DNA from: Mycolicibacterium madagascariense
GTDB taxonomy: Bacteria; Actinomycetota; Actinomycetes; Mycobacteriales; Mycobacteriaceae
Direction: 5' to 3'
Length of the DNA: 64,000 bases
Assembly: GCF_010729665.1 (NCBI RefSeq)
Contig: NZ_AP022610.1
Coordinates: 5,146,001 to 5,210,000 of the forward strand
Positions within the stretch are counted from its first letter, which is position 1; every line of letters begins with the position of its first letter. This document shows positions 22,028 to 29,377 of this stretch, one piece after another. Below the pieces are notes generated by a model. The model saw only the letters and a program-made list of their open reading frames with translations. It had not been told where the DNA came from and made no database searches. The position numbers and the translations under genes were made by a program.

Positions 22028-22399
22028 ATGACGAACTTGCGCGACGAAGGCCTGCGGGTCTTTCGAGAAATGCTTCCCGGCGTGCTCCCCGACGGGGACG
22101 TCGACTTCGGCGCCGACGGCTTCGCCCCCGAACTGCTGGACATCGGGGTCGAGAGCGTGTTCGGCAAGCTGTGGACGCGCGACGGGCTGAGCAGGCGCGA
22201 GCGCAGCCTGGTCACCCTCGGCATCCTCATCGCCCTGCGCGCCACCGACGAGCTGAGCGCCCACTTCCGGATCGCCCGCACCAACGGTCTGACCGACGAC
22301 GAACTCGCCGAGGTGATCTACCACGCCAGCGGTTACGCCGGGTTCCCCGCCGCGGCCACCGCCAAGAACGTGGCGACGAAGGCGCTCGCGCAGGAGTGA
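22028..22399 (+). CDS. Carboxymuconolactone decarboxylase (CMD) family protein
   Basis: 123 residues, one CMD fold. Core: LWTRDGLSRRERSLVTLGILIALRATDELSAHFRIARTNGLTDDELAEVIYHASGYAGFPAA is characteristic (outlined by its key parts RRERSLVTLG, E in DELSAH and H in HASGYAG). No CxxC pair, so the AhpD-like peroxidase activity is unlikely; a 4-carboxymuconolactone decarboxylase-like role is not proved. ATG 22028 lies 6 nt after the hexamer TAGGCT (22016-22021), whose TAG is the stop codon of the upstream gene, so a leaderless transcript starts inside the intergenic junction. Confidence 0.88.
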   Translation: MTNLRDEGLRVFREMLPGVLPDGDVDFGADGFAPELLDIGVESVFGKLWTRDGLSRRERSLVTLGILIALRATDELSAHFRIARTNGLTDDELAEVIYHASGYAGFPAAATAKNVATKALAQE

Positions 22400-22446
22400 G
22401 GCGGGGTCGCAGGCTTGGGGTCTTCGGTATGGTCCGAGCCGAAAGG

Positions 22447-22478
22447 CGTCATCATCTGTTGACGTCATCATTCGTTGA
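22447..22478. repeat. Tandem duplication of a 16-bp unit
   Basis: Two adjacent 16-bp copies, CGTCATCATCTGTTGA and CGTCATCATTCGTTGA, differ at two neighbouring positions and are followed by CG. Each ends in GTTGA(CG), so the stretch contains two GTTGACG words 16 bp apart. It lies between the CMD gene and tRNA-Thr. It could be a binding site for a dimeric regulator or a chance duplication. Confidence 0.6.
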
Positions 22479-22552
22479 CGGCCACCAAAGCGGTATGCCT
22501 GCCAGACAGGCGGGACACCGGGGCGAACGCAGGAGACCGCAGACCTCCGTGG

Positions 22553-22625
22553 GGCCGCCTCCGGGAATCGAACCCGGGACCTTCTCATTACGAGTGAGAC
22601 GCTCTACCGACTGAGCTAAGGCGGC
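22553..22625 (-). tRNA. tRNA-Thr (anticodon CGU)
   Basis: The minus strand folds into a full cloverleaf. The acceptor stem GCCGCCT pairs with AGGCGGC, the D arm is GCTC/GAGC, the anticodon stem TCTCA/TGAGA holds the loop CTCGTAA with anticodon CGT, and the T arm CCGGG-TTCGATT-CCCGG is canonical. It reads ACG threonine codons. CCA is not encoded. 73 nt including the discriminator base. Confidence 0.95.
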
Positions 22626-22655
22626 ATGCCCGCACGGTGCGCGCTGGGCGGGACG

Positions 22656-22685
22656 AGTCTACGGCAGGCGTCCGCGCGGACCCAA
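22656..22685 (-). promoter_or_regulatory. Promoter of tRNA-Thr
   Basis: On the minus strand TTGGGT (22680-22685) and TAGACT (22656-22661) are 18 bp apart, close to the SigA consensus. The predicted transcript would begin about 24 nt upstream of the mature tRNA 5' end. It sits between the end of holB and the tRNA. Confidence 0.6.
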
Positions 22686-22698
22686 TTCGCCGGTCGGA

Positions 22699-23919
22699 TC
22701 AGCCGCGCAGCGCCTGTCCGACCGTCGCCACCAGGGCGTCGACGGCGAACTTCGGCTTGACGTTCACCGCCAGCGCCTCCCGACACTCGAGCACGGCCTC
22801 GATGCAGCGCAGCAGCCGGTCGGGTGGCACGTGCCCCGCCATCCCGGCCACCTTGTCCGCCATGTCCGGGTGGTTGGGCTGCACGGCCCCGGCCCCCGAC
22901 GACACCAGCAACGCGTCCCGGAAGTAGGTGGCCAGGTCGATCAGCGCACGGTCGAGGGCGTCGCGCGACGCCCGGGTCTGCCGCGACTTCTGCCGCTTCT
23001 CGAGGTCCTTCAGCGCTCCGGTGGCGCCCCGCAGCGCACCGGCGGCGCCCTTGCCGGTGCCACCCGCGCCCAGTGCCGTGCGCAGTTCCTCGGTCTCGGC
23101 CTCGTTGCGGTCACCGGTGAGGGCCTTCGCCTCGTCCTCGGCGGTGGCCACCAGTTCCTCGGCGGCCGCGTAGGCCCGCGTCGGCGTGGCCGCGTCGCGG
23201 GCCAGGCCGAGCGCGCGTTCCCGGCGGCTGCGGGCCTGCTCGTCGGTGGCGAGCCGCCGCGCCCTGCCGACGTGGCCGCCGCTGACCGACGCCGCCCATC
23301 GCGCGTCGGCCTCGGCCATGCCGTCGGTCTCGATCAGCACCTTGGCGATCGCCGCGAGCGGCGGGGTCACCAGGGCGACGTGGCGGCAGCGCGAGCGCAG
23401 CGTGATCGCGATGTCCTCGGGGTCCACCGATGGCGCGCACAGCAGGAACACCGTCGACGCCGGCGGCTCCTCGACCACCTTCAGCAGCGCGTTCGCCGCG
23501 CCCTCGGTGAGCCGGTCGGCGTCCTCGACCACCACGACCTGCCACCGTCCGGTCCCCGGCCGCCGGGAGGCGATCTGCACGATGTCGCGCATCTCCCGGA
23601 CGCCGATCGACAGACCCTCGGGAATGATCCGCCGGACGTCGGCGTGCGTGCCGGCCATCGTCGTCGTGCAGGCCCGGCATTCACCGCACCCCGGCGGCCC
23701 GTCGGAGGTGCACTGCAGCGCGGCGGCGAAGCACACCGCCGCGATCGAGCGGCCCGACCCCGGCGGCCCGGTGATCAGCCAGGCATGGGTCATGCGGCCC
23801 CCGGCCGCCCCGGTGGCCAGGGTGTTGTGAGCCGAATCACCGCGAGCCGCCCACGCCGCCCCGACCAGTTCGGCCTCGACGGCGTCCTGACCCACCAGAC
23901 GCGAGAAAACACTGCTCAT
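22699..23919 (-). CDS. holB: DNA polymerase III clamp loader subunit delta'
   Basis: 406-residue clamp-loader subunit that helps open and load the beta clamp during replication. The N-terminal AAA+ domain starts FSRLVGQDAVEAEL; a P-loop GPPGSGRS replaces the usual GKS Lys with Arg, as normal for a delta' that does not hydrolyse ATP. Zinc-binding cysteines are in CTSDGPPGCGECRACTTT (four Cys). The SRC region is LRSRCRHVAL. A longer middle segment with KALTGDRNEAETEEL and a basic linker (KRQKSRQTRASRD) separates it from the C-terminal helical collar domain. ATG 23919 is preceded 9 nt upstream by TAGAGT on the minus strand. Confidence 0.95.
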   Translation of the reverse strand: MSSVFSRLVGQDAVEAELVGAAWAARGDSAHNTLATGAAGGRMTHAWLITGPPGSGRSIAAVCFAAALQCTSDGPPGCGECRACTTTMAGTHADVRRIIPEGLSIGVREMRDIVQIASRRPGTGRWQVVVVEDADRLTEGAANALLKVVEEPPASTVFLLCAPSVDPEDIAITLRSRCRHVALVTPPLAAIAKVLIETDGMAEADARWAASVSGGHVGRARRLATDEQARSRRERALGLARDAATPTRAYAAAEELVATAEDEAKALTGDRNEAETEELRTALGAGGTGKGAAGALRGATGALKDLEKRQKSRQTRASRDALDRALIDLATYFRDALLVSSGAGAVQPNHPDMADKVAGMAGHVPPDRLLRCIEAVLECREALAVNVKPKFAVDALVATVGQALRG

Positions 23920-24013
23920 CGATCGCCGACTCTAGTGCTCCGCGGCGACACGTCCCCGGGCATGCTCGAACGACAGCGCCATGTCCGTCCGCCCGGACCG
24001 ATACGGTTATGAG

Positions 24014-25606
24014 GTGACCGGGCAGGCAGCAGCACCGATCGGGCGAATCACCGCATTCGTCCGGTGGGCGGCGCGCACCCCCTGGCCGGTCTTCACCCTC
24101 GGCATGCTGCAGGCCGACATCATCGGCGCCCTGTTCGTGCTGGGCTTCCTCCGGTTCGGGCTGCCGTCCGAGGACCGGGTCCAACTGCAGGACCTGCCCG
24201 CCTTCAACCTGGCCATCTTCCTGGGCTACCTGTTCGTCGCGTTCACCGTCGGCGCGTACCTGACGCTGCGCCTGCTGCTGCCGGTGATCCGCTGGCAGCG
24301 CCGCGACAGCCTCCTCGGGGGCAGCGATCCGAGCGTGACCGCGGTGGCCCGCGTCCGGGCCCTCCGCATGCCCTACTACCGGACCATGATCAGCGTCTCG
24401 AACTGGTGCCTCGGTTCGATCGTCTTCATCGTCGCCAGCTGGCCGGTCGCCAGCCGCTCGGCGCCCGTCGTGGCGGTCGCCACCGCACTCGGCGCCACCG
24501 CGACGGCCATCATCGGCTACCTGCAGTCCGAGCGGGTGCTGCGTCCCGTCGCGGTGGCGGCCCTGCGCGGCGGCATCCCCGAGAGCTTCAAGGCCCCCGG
24601 CGTGATCCAGCGTCAGGTGCTCACCTGGGTGCTGTCGACGGGCGTGCCCATCCTGGCCATCGTGCTGGCGCTGGTGGCCAGCAAGTTCGAGATCCTCACC
24701 GCGCCCGCGGCACGGCTCAACACGCCCATCCTGCTGCTGGCGATCGCCGCACTCGTCATCGGCCTGTCGGGCACGGTGCTCGTCGCGATGTCGATCGCCG
24801 ACCCGCTGCGCCAATTGCGCTGGGCGCTGGGCGAAGTGCAGCGCGGCAACTACAACGCCCACATGCAGATCTACGACGCCAGCGAATTGGGGCTGCTGCA
24901 AGCCGGATTCAACGACATGGTCCGCGATCTCGCGGAGCGGCAACGGCTTCGCGACCTGTTCGGCCGCTACGTCGGCGAGGACGTCGCCCGCCGAGCGCTG
25001 GAGCGCGGCACCGAGCTGGGTGGCCAGGAACGCGACGTCGCGGTGCTGTTCGTCGACCTGGTCGGTTCGACGCAGCTGGCGTCCACGCGGCCGGCGTCGG
25101 AGGTCGTGAGCCTGCTCAACGAGTTCTTCCGCGTCATCGTCGACACCGTCAACCGGCACGGCGGGTTCGTCAACAAGTTCCAGGGTGACGCCGCCCTGGC
25201 CATCTTCGGCGCGCCCATCGAGCATCCCGACGCCTCCGGTGGCGCACTGGCCGCCTCGCGCGAGCTGCACGACGAACTGCTGGAAGTGTTGGGGCAGACC
25301 GAGTTCGGCATCGGCGTCTCGGCGGGCCGGGCCATCGCCGGGCACATCGGCGCCCAGGCCCGGTTCGAGTACACCGTGATCGGCGACCCGGTCAACGAGG
25401 CCGCCCGTCTCACCGAGCTGGCCAAGCTCGAAGTCGGCCACGTACTGGCCTCGGCGATCGCGGTCAGCGGTGCACTGGACGCCGAGGCGCTCTGCTGGGA
25501 CGTCGGCGAGATCGTCGAACTGCGGGGCCGGTCGTTTCCGACCCAGTTGGCTCGACCGCTGAATCTGGCTGCGCCGCGGCAGTTTCCGAGCCAGGTGCAG
25601 GGCTGA
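24014..25606 (+). CDS. Membrane-bound class III adenylate cyclase with HAMP domain (Rv3645 type)
   Basis: Makes cAMP from ATP. 530 residues: six membrane helices in about residues 25-290 with cytoplasmic ends, a HAMP linker (DPLRQLRWALGEVQRGNYNAHMQ near 295-345) and a C-terminal cyclase domain (about 355-520). Metal-binding aspartates are in VLFVDLVGSTQ and in KFQGDAALAIFG; the transition-state segment is VIGDPVNEAARL. GTG 24014 (VTGQAAAPIGRI) was chosen because TACGGT (24002-24007) lies 6 nt upstream, the leaderless spacing, and because an ATG at 23981 would put 11 odd residues in front. crp at 49998 is a likely downstream effector. Convergent with topA, 10 nt apart. Confidence 0.93.
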   Translation: MTGQAAAPIGRITAFVRWAARTPWPVFTLGMLQADIIGALFVLGFLRFGLPSEDRVQLQDLPAFNLAIFLGYLFVAFTVGAYLTLRLLLPVIRWQRRDSLLGGSDPSVTAVARVRALRMPYYRTMISVSNWCLGSIVFIVASWPVASRSAPVVAVATALGATATAIIGYLQSERVLRPVAVAALRGGIPESFKAPGVIQRQVLTWVLSTGVPILAIVLALVASKFEILTAPAARLNTPILLLAIAALVIGLSGTVLVAMSIADPLRQLRWALGEVQRGNYNAHMQIYDASELGLLQAGFNDMVRDLAERQRLRDLFGRYVGEDVARRALERGTELGGQERDVAVLFVDLVGSTQLASTRPASEVVSLLNEFFRVIVDTVNRHGGFVNKFQGDAALAIFGAPIEHPDASGGALAASRELHDELLEVLGQTEFGIGVSAGRAIAGHIGAQARFEYTVIGDPVNEAARLTELAKLEVGHVLASAIAVSGALDAEALCWDVGEIVELRGRSFPTQLARPLNLAAPRQFPSQVQG

Positions 25607-25616
25607 CCCGGCCGCG

Positions 25617-28442
25617 CTAGGCCTTCTTCGCCGCCGCCTTCTTGACGGCCTTCTTCGCCGGTGCCTTCTTCGCGGCGACCTTCTTGGTCGCCGCCTTCTT
25701 CGCCGGCGCCTTCTTCTTGACCGGGCCGCGGGCGCGGCGGTCGGCCAGCAGCTCGGAGGCTCGCGAATCGGTGATCGACATGACGTCGTCGCCCTTGCGC
25801 AGGCTGGCGTTGGTCTCGCCGTCGGTGACGTACGGACCGAAGCGGCCGTCCTTGATCACCATCGGCTTCTCCGAGACGGGGTCGTTGCCGAGCTCGCGCA
25901 ACGGTGGCGTCGCCGCGCCCTGCCTGCCGCGCCGCTTGGGCTCGGAGTAGATCTTCAGCGCCTCGTCCAGCGTGATGGTGAACATCTGCTCTTCGTTGGC
26001 CAGTGACCGAGAGTCGGTGCCGCGCTTGAGATATGGGCCGTAGCGGCCATTCTGCGCGGTGATCTCCTCGCCGTTGGCGGGATCGACGCCGACGACGCGC
26101 GGGAGCGACAGCAGCCGCAGCGCATCCTCGAGCGTGACGGTCTCCAGATCCATCGACTGCAGCAGCGAGCCCGTGCGCGGCTTGGGTCCGGTCGGCGGCT
26201 TCTTGCCCCGCTTCGCGGGCGCACCGTCCTCGGGGTCCTCCGGCGGGGCGGGCAGCACCTCGGTGACGTACGGCCCGTATCGCCCGTCCTTGGCCAGGAT
26301 CTCGTGGCCGGTCTCGGGGTCGACGCCGAGCGAGCGGCCCTCCTGCGGGGTGGAGAACAACTTCTCGGCGAGTTCGAGGGTGAGCTCGTCGGGCGTCAGC
26401 TCGTCCTTGAGGTTGGCGCGCTGCGGGGTGAGCTCACCGTCCTCGCCGACGATCATCCGCTCCAGGTAGGGGCCGTTGCGGCCGACCCGGACGTTGATCG
26501 CACGCCCCTGGTCGTCGTCGAACAGCTTGATGGAGTTGATCTCTCGGGCGTCGATCTCCTCGAGGTTGCCGCCGACGAGCTTCTTCAGCCCGCCGGACCT
26601 GGCGATCGACCCGTCGACCCCGTGCTCGCCGCCGAAGTAGAAGTTGTTGAGCCAGTTGGTCCTTCGCTCGTTGCCCGAGGCGATCTCGTCGAGCTCGTCC
26701 TCCATGGCGGCGGTGAAGTCGTAGTCGACGAGCCTGCCGAAGTGCTGTTCGAGCAGACCGGTCACCGCGAACGCCACCCACGACGGGACCAGCGCGCTGC
26801 CCTTCTTGTGGACGTAGCCGCGGTCCTGGATGGTCTTGATGATCGAGGAGTAGGTCGACGGCCTGCCGATGCCGAGCTCTTCGAGCGACTTGATCAATGA
26901 CGCCTCGGTGAAGCGCGCGGGCGGGCTGGTGGTGTGCCCGTCGGCGGTCAGGTCGGTGGCGTCGACGCGCTGGCCCTGGGTCAGATTGGGCAGGCGGCTC
27001 TCGGCGTCGTCGGCCTCGCCGCCGGCCTGGTCGTCGAGGCTCTCGACGTAGGCCTTCAGGAAGCCGGCGAACGTGATGGTGCGGCCGCTGGCGTTGAAGA
27101 CGACTTGCTCGCCCGTGCGGGCGCTGCCCGCGATCCGCAGGCTCAGCGTGGTGCCGCGGGCGTCGGCCATCTGGGAGGCGACGGTCCGCTGCCAGATCAG
27201 CTCGTAGAGCCGGAACTCGTCGTTGTCGAGCCTGCTGTGCAGCTGACCGGGTGTCTGGAAGACGTCGCCCGAGGGCCTGATGGCCTCGTGCGCCTCCTGC
27301 GCGTTCTTCACCTTGCGGGTGTACTGGCGGGCCGTCGGGTGGACGTACTCGTCGCCGTAGAGCTGTCTGGCCTGGTTGCGCGCCGCGTTGATGGCCGTCT
27401 CCGACAGGTTCGTGGAGTCGGTGCGCATATAGGTGATGTAGCCGTTCTCGTACAGCCGCTGCGCGATGCTCATCGTGCGCTCCGAGCTGAACCGCAGCTT
27501 GCGACCGGCCTCCTGCTGCAGCGTCGAGGTCATGAACGGGGCGTACGGCCGGCGGGTGTAGGGCTTCTGCTCGACCGAGGCCACGCTGAGCTGGGCGCCC
27601 CGCAGCCCGCCCGCCAGCGCCGACGCCGAACTCTCGGTGAGCACCATGACCTCGTCGGGGCGGCGCACGACGCCGAGCGAGTCGAAGTCGCGACCGCTGG
27701 CCACCCGCTTGCCGTCGACGGTGTTGAGCTTGGCGGTGAACGTCGGAGGCGACGCCGACGGGTCGGACACGCTGGCGTCGAGGTCGGCCGTGACGTCCCA
27801 GTAGCCGGCGCTGCGGAAGGCCATCCGCTCGCGCTCGCGCTGGACGATGATCCTGGTGGCCACCGACTGCACGCGGCCCGCCGACAGCTTGGGGGCGACC
27901 TTCTTCCACAGCACGGGGCTGACCTCGTAGCCGTAGAGCCGGTCGAGGATGCGCCGGGTCTCCTGCGCGTCGACCAGGTCGATGTCGAGGTCGCGGGGGT
28001 CGTCGGCGGCGGCGCGGATGGCCGACTCGGTGATCTCGTGGAACACCATGCGCTTGACCGGGATCCGCGGCTTGAGCGTCTCGAGCAGGTGCCAGGCGAT
28101 GGCCTCGCCCTCGCGGTCGCCGTCCGTCGCGAGGTACAGCTCGTCGACGTCCTTGAGCAGGCCCTTGAGTTCGGTGACCGTGCTCTTCTTCTCGGGGCTG
28201 ATGATGTAGAGCGGCTCGAAGTCGGCGTCGACGTTGACCCCGAGCCGGGCCCACGGCTCCGACTTGTACTTCGCGGGGACGTCGGCCGCGGCGCGCGGCA
28301 GGTCGCGGATGTGGCCGCGCGAGGATTCGACGATGTAGCTGGAGCCGAGGTATCCAGCGATTTTGCGCGCCTTGGTGGGCGACTCGACTATGACGAGTCG
28401 CCTGATCGTGCCGTTGCCGCTGCCACCGTTCCGGTCAGCCAA
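25617..28442 (-). CDS. topA: DNA topoisomerase I
   Basis: Type IA topoisomerase that relaxes negative supercoils; essential in mycobacteria. 941 residues. The TOPRIM domain starts RLVIVESPTKARKIAGYLG, with the DxDxE acidic triad in ATDGDREGEAIAWHL. The catalytic Tyr is residue 338 in ITYMRTDST. As in other mycobacteria there are no zinc-finger cysteines; instead, the C-terminal part has four repeated domains (each with GRYGPYVTE or GRFGPYVTD-like motifs) and a Lys/Ala-rich tail of AKK units that binds DNA and RNA polymerase. The start is TTG at 28442 (MADRNGG), consistent with the MADPKTK start I recall. Confidence 0.97.
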   Translation of the reverse strand: MADRNGGSGNGTIRRLVIVESPTKARKIAGYLGSSYIVESSRGHIRDLPRAAADVPAKYKSEPWARLGVNVDADFEPLYIISPEKKSTVTELKGLLKDVDELYLATDGDREGEAIAWHLLETLKPRIPVKRMVFHEITESAIRAAADDPRDLDIDLVDAQETRRILDRLYGYEVSPVLWKKVAPKLSAGRVQSVATRIIVQRERERMAFRSAGYWDVTADLDASVSDPSASPPTFTAKLNTVDGKRVASGRDFDSLGVVRRPDEVMVLTESSASALAGGLRGAQLSVASVEQKPYTRRPYAPFMTSTLQQEAGRKLRFSSERTMSIAQRLYENGYITYMRTDSTNLSETAINAARNQARQLYGDEYVHPTARQYTRKVKNAQEAHEAIRPSGDVFQTPGQLHSRLDNDEFRLYELIWQRTVASQMADARGTTLSLRIAGSARTGEQVVFNASGRTITFAGFLKAYVESLDDQAGGEADDAESRLPNLTQGQRVDATDLTADGHTTSPPARFTEASLIKSLEELGIGRPSTYSSIIKTIQDRGYVHKKGSALVPSWVAFAVTGLLEQHFGRLVDYDFTAAMEDELDEIASGNERRTNWLNNFYFGGEHGVDGSIARSGGLKKLVGGNLEEIDAREINSIKLFDDDQGRAINVRVGRNGPYLERMIVGEDGELTPQRANLKDELTPDELTLELAEKLFSTPQEGRSLGVDPETGHEILAKDGRYGPYVTEVLPAPPEDPEDGAPAKRGKKPPTGPKPRTGSLLQSMDLETVTLEDALRLLSLPRVVGVDPANGEEITAQNGRYGPYLKRGTDSRSLANEEQMFTITLDEALKIYSEPKRRGRQGAATPPLRELGNDPVSEKPMVIKDGRFGPYVTDGETNASLRKGDDVMSITDSRASELLADRRARGPVKKKAPAKKAATKKVAAKKAPAKKAVKKAAAKKA

Positions 28443-28573
28443 CTGTGTCTACGCTCCACTCCATACCTGGCCAGTGAGCGCGGGACCACTGAATCAGCGG
28501 CCCCACCGGCCCATGGCAAGTGACAATTTCGCACTCCGGGCGAGCGTACGCAAACTGGCCTAACCCGCGGACG

Positions 28574-29167
28574 TCATTGGGTACGCGGCCACAGCTGCAA
28601 CGCCTCGACGTGGTCCGGAGGTTCCCCCACGTTCTCTACCAGCCGCGATAGCCTCCTGCGACCGCTGATCCGGAGCGCGGGGTGCATCCCGCGGGTGCCG
28701 ATCAGGGTGGGTGCGATTCCCACCCTCATCAATGCGGACGCGAGTGCGGAATGCGTATCGGGGGCGTGCGGGTCCAGGCCCAGCAGGTACCGGTCGGCCT
28801 CAGGCACGCCCGCGGCCAGCGTCCAGGCCCGCAATTCGCGGGGTCCGGGCAGCCACTGCGGCGGCACGGTCTTGACCGCGCCGCGCGTCCAGTTCGCCGC
28901 GATCGGCGACAGCCGCCGATCGGGCGCCGTGCGCACCAGCGGACTGTGCTCGTCGGTCTGCCCGATCTCGGGTTCCAGGCCGGCCTCGGCGATCATCTCG
29001 GCGAGCGCCTCGGCCCGCCACAGTCCGTCGACCACGACCGACAGGCGGGCGGCGCGCTCGTCGCCGTGGCCCACCAGCACCACCTGTCCCGGCGCGGCGA
29101 GGATCCCGGTGAGGTCGGCGACCGCGGGCGGCACCGCCTCGGCAGAGAAGAAGGACAGCTGACTCAT
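28574..29167 (-). CDS. Conserved hypothetical protein (Rv3647c type)
   Basis: 197 residues, apparently cytoplasmic, no recognised catalytic motif. It starts MSQLSFFSAEAVPPAVADL and has WTRGAVKTVPPQWLPGPRELRAW in the centre and GMHPALRISGRRRLSRLVENVGEPP near the end, a conserved actinobacterial hypothetical of unknown role. The ATG at 29167 follows AAGGATC, a fair ribosome-binding site, and overlaps the TGA of a 22-codon upstream ORF (29232-29164). In M. tuberculosis cspA precedes this gene; no cold-shock gene is visible here. Confidence 0.85.
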   Translation of the reverse strand: MSQLSFFSAEAVPPAVADLTGILAAPGQVVLVGHGDERAARLSVVVDGLWRAEALAEMIAEAGLEPEIGQTDEHSPLVRTAPDRRLSPIAANWTRGAVKTVPPQWLPGPRELRAWTLAAGVPEADRYLLGLDPHAPDTHSALASALMRVGIAPTLIGTRGMHPALRISGRRRLSRLVENVGEPPDHVEALQLWPRTQ

Positions 29168-29232
29168 GATCCTTGGCTCCTCGCGCACGCGCTCGTCAAG
29201 AGCGCCGGGGTCCTCACCCGGGCGCTCGTCAC
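29164..29232 (-). CDS. Leaderless 22-codon upstream ORF coupled to the Rv3647c-type gene
   Basis: A minus-strand TAGTGT (29239-29244) lies 6 nt before GTG 29232, the exact spacing of leaderless mycobacterial starts. The ORF runs 22 codons (starts VTSARVRTPAL, one Cys at codon 16, ends SQGS) and its TGA overlaps the downstream ATG as ATGA. Translation of it would deliver ribosomes to the Rv3647c-type start. Leaderless short ORFs in front of genes are known in mycobacteria, some responding to amino acid supply; this one has no run of a single amino acid. Confidence 0.5.
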   Translation of the reverse strand: MTSARVRTPALLTSACARSQGS

Positions 29233-29377
29233 GTTCCGACACTAGGCCAGCGACGCCGCCCCACCGCGCACCGTGCCGCGTGCGCGTCCGACCCGTCCCG
29301 ATGGCCGCCGTCGTACCGACCGGGCATGGTGATCGTGGACGTGCGGAGAATCGAATGGGTGACGGGAGGGGGACGAC

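Noticed and set aside
25620..25740. Tandem DNA repeat at the end of topA
   Set aside because: It encodes the AKK-rich tail of the enzyme, a known feature of mycobacterial TopA, not a separate element.
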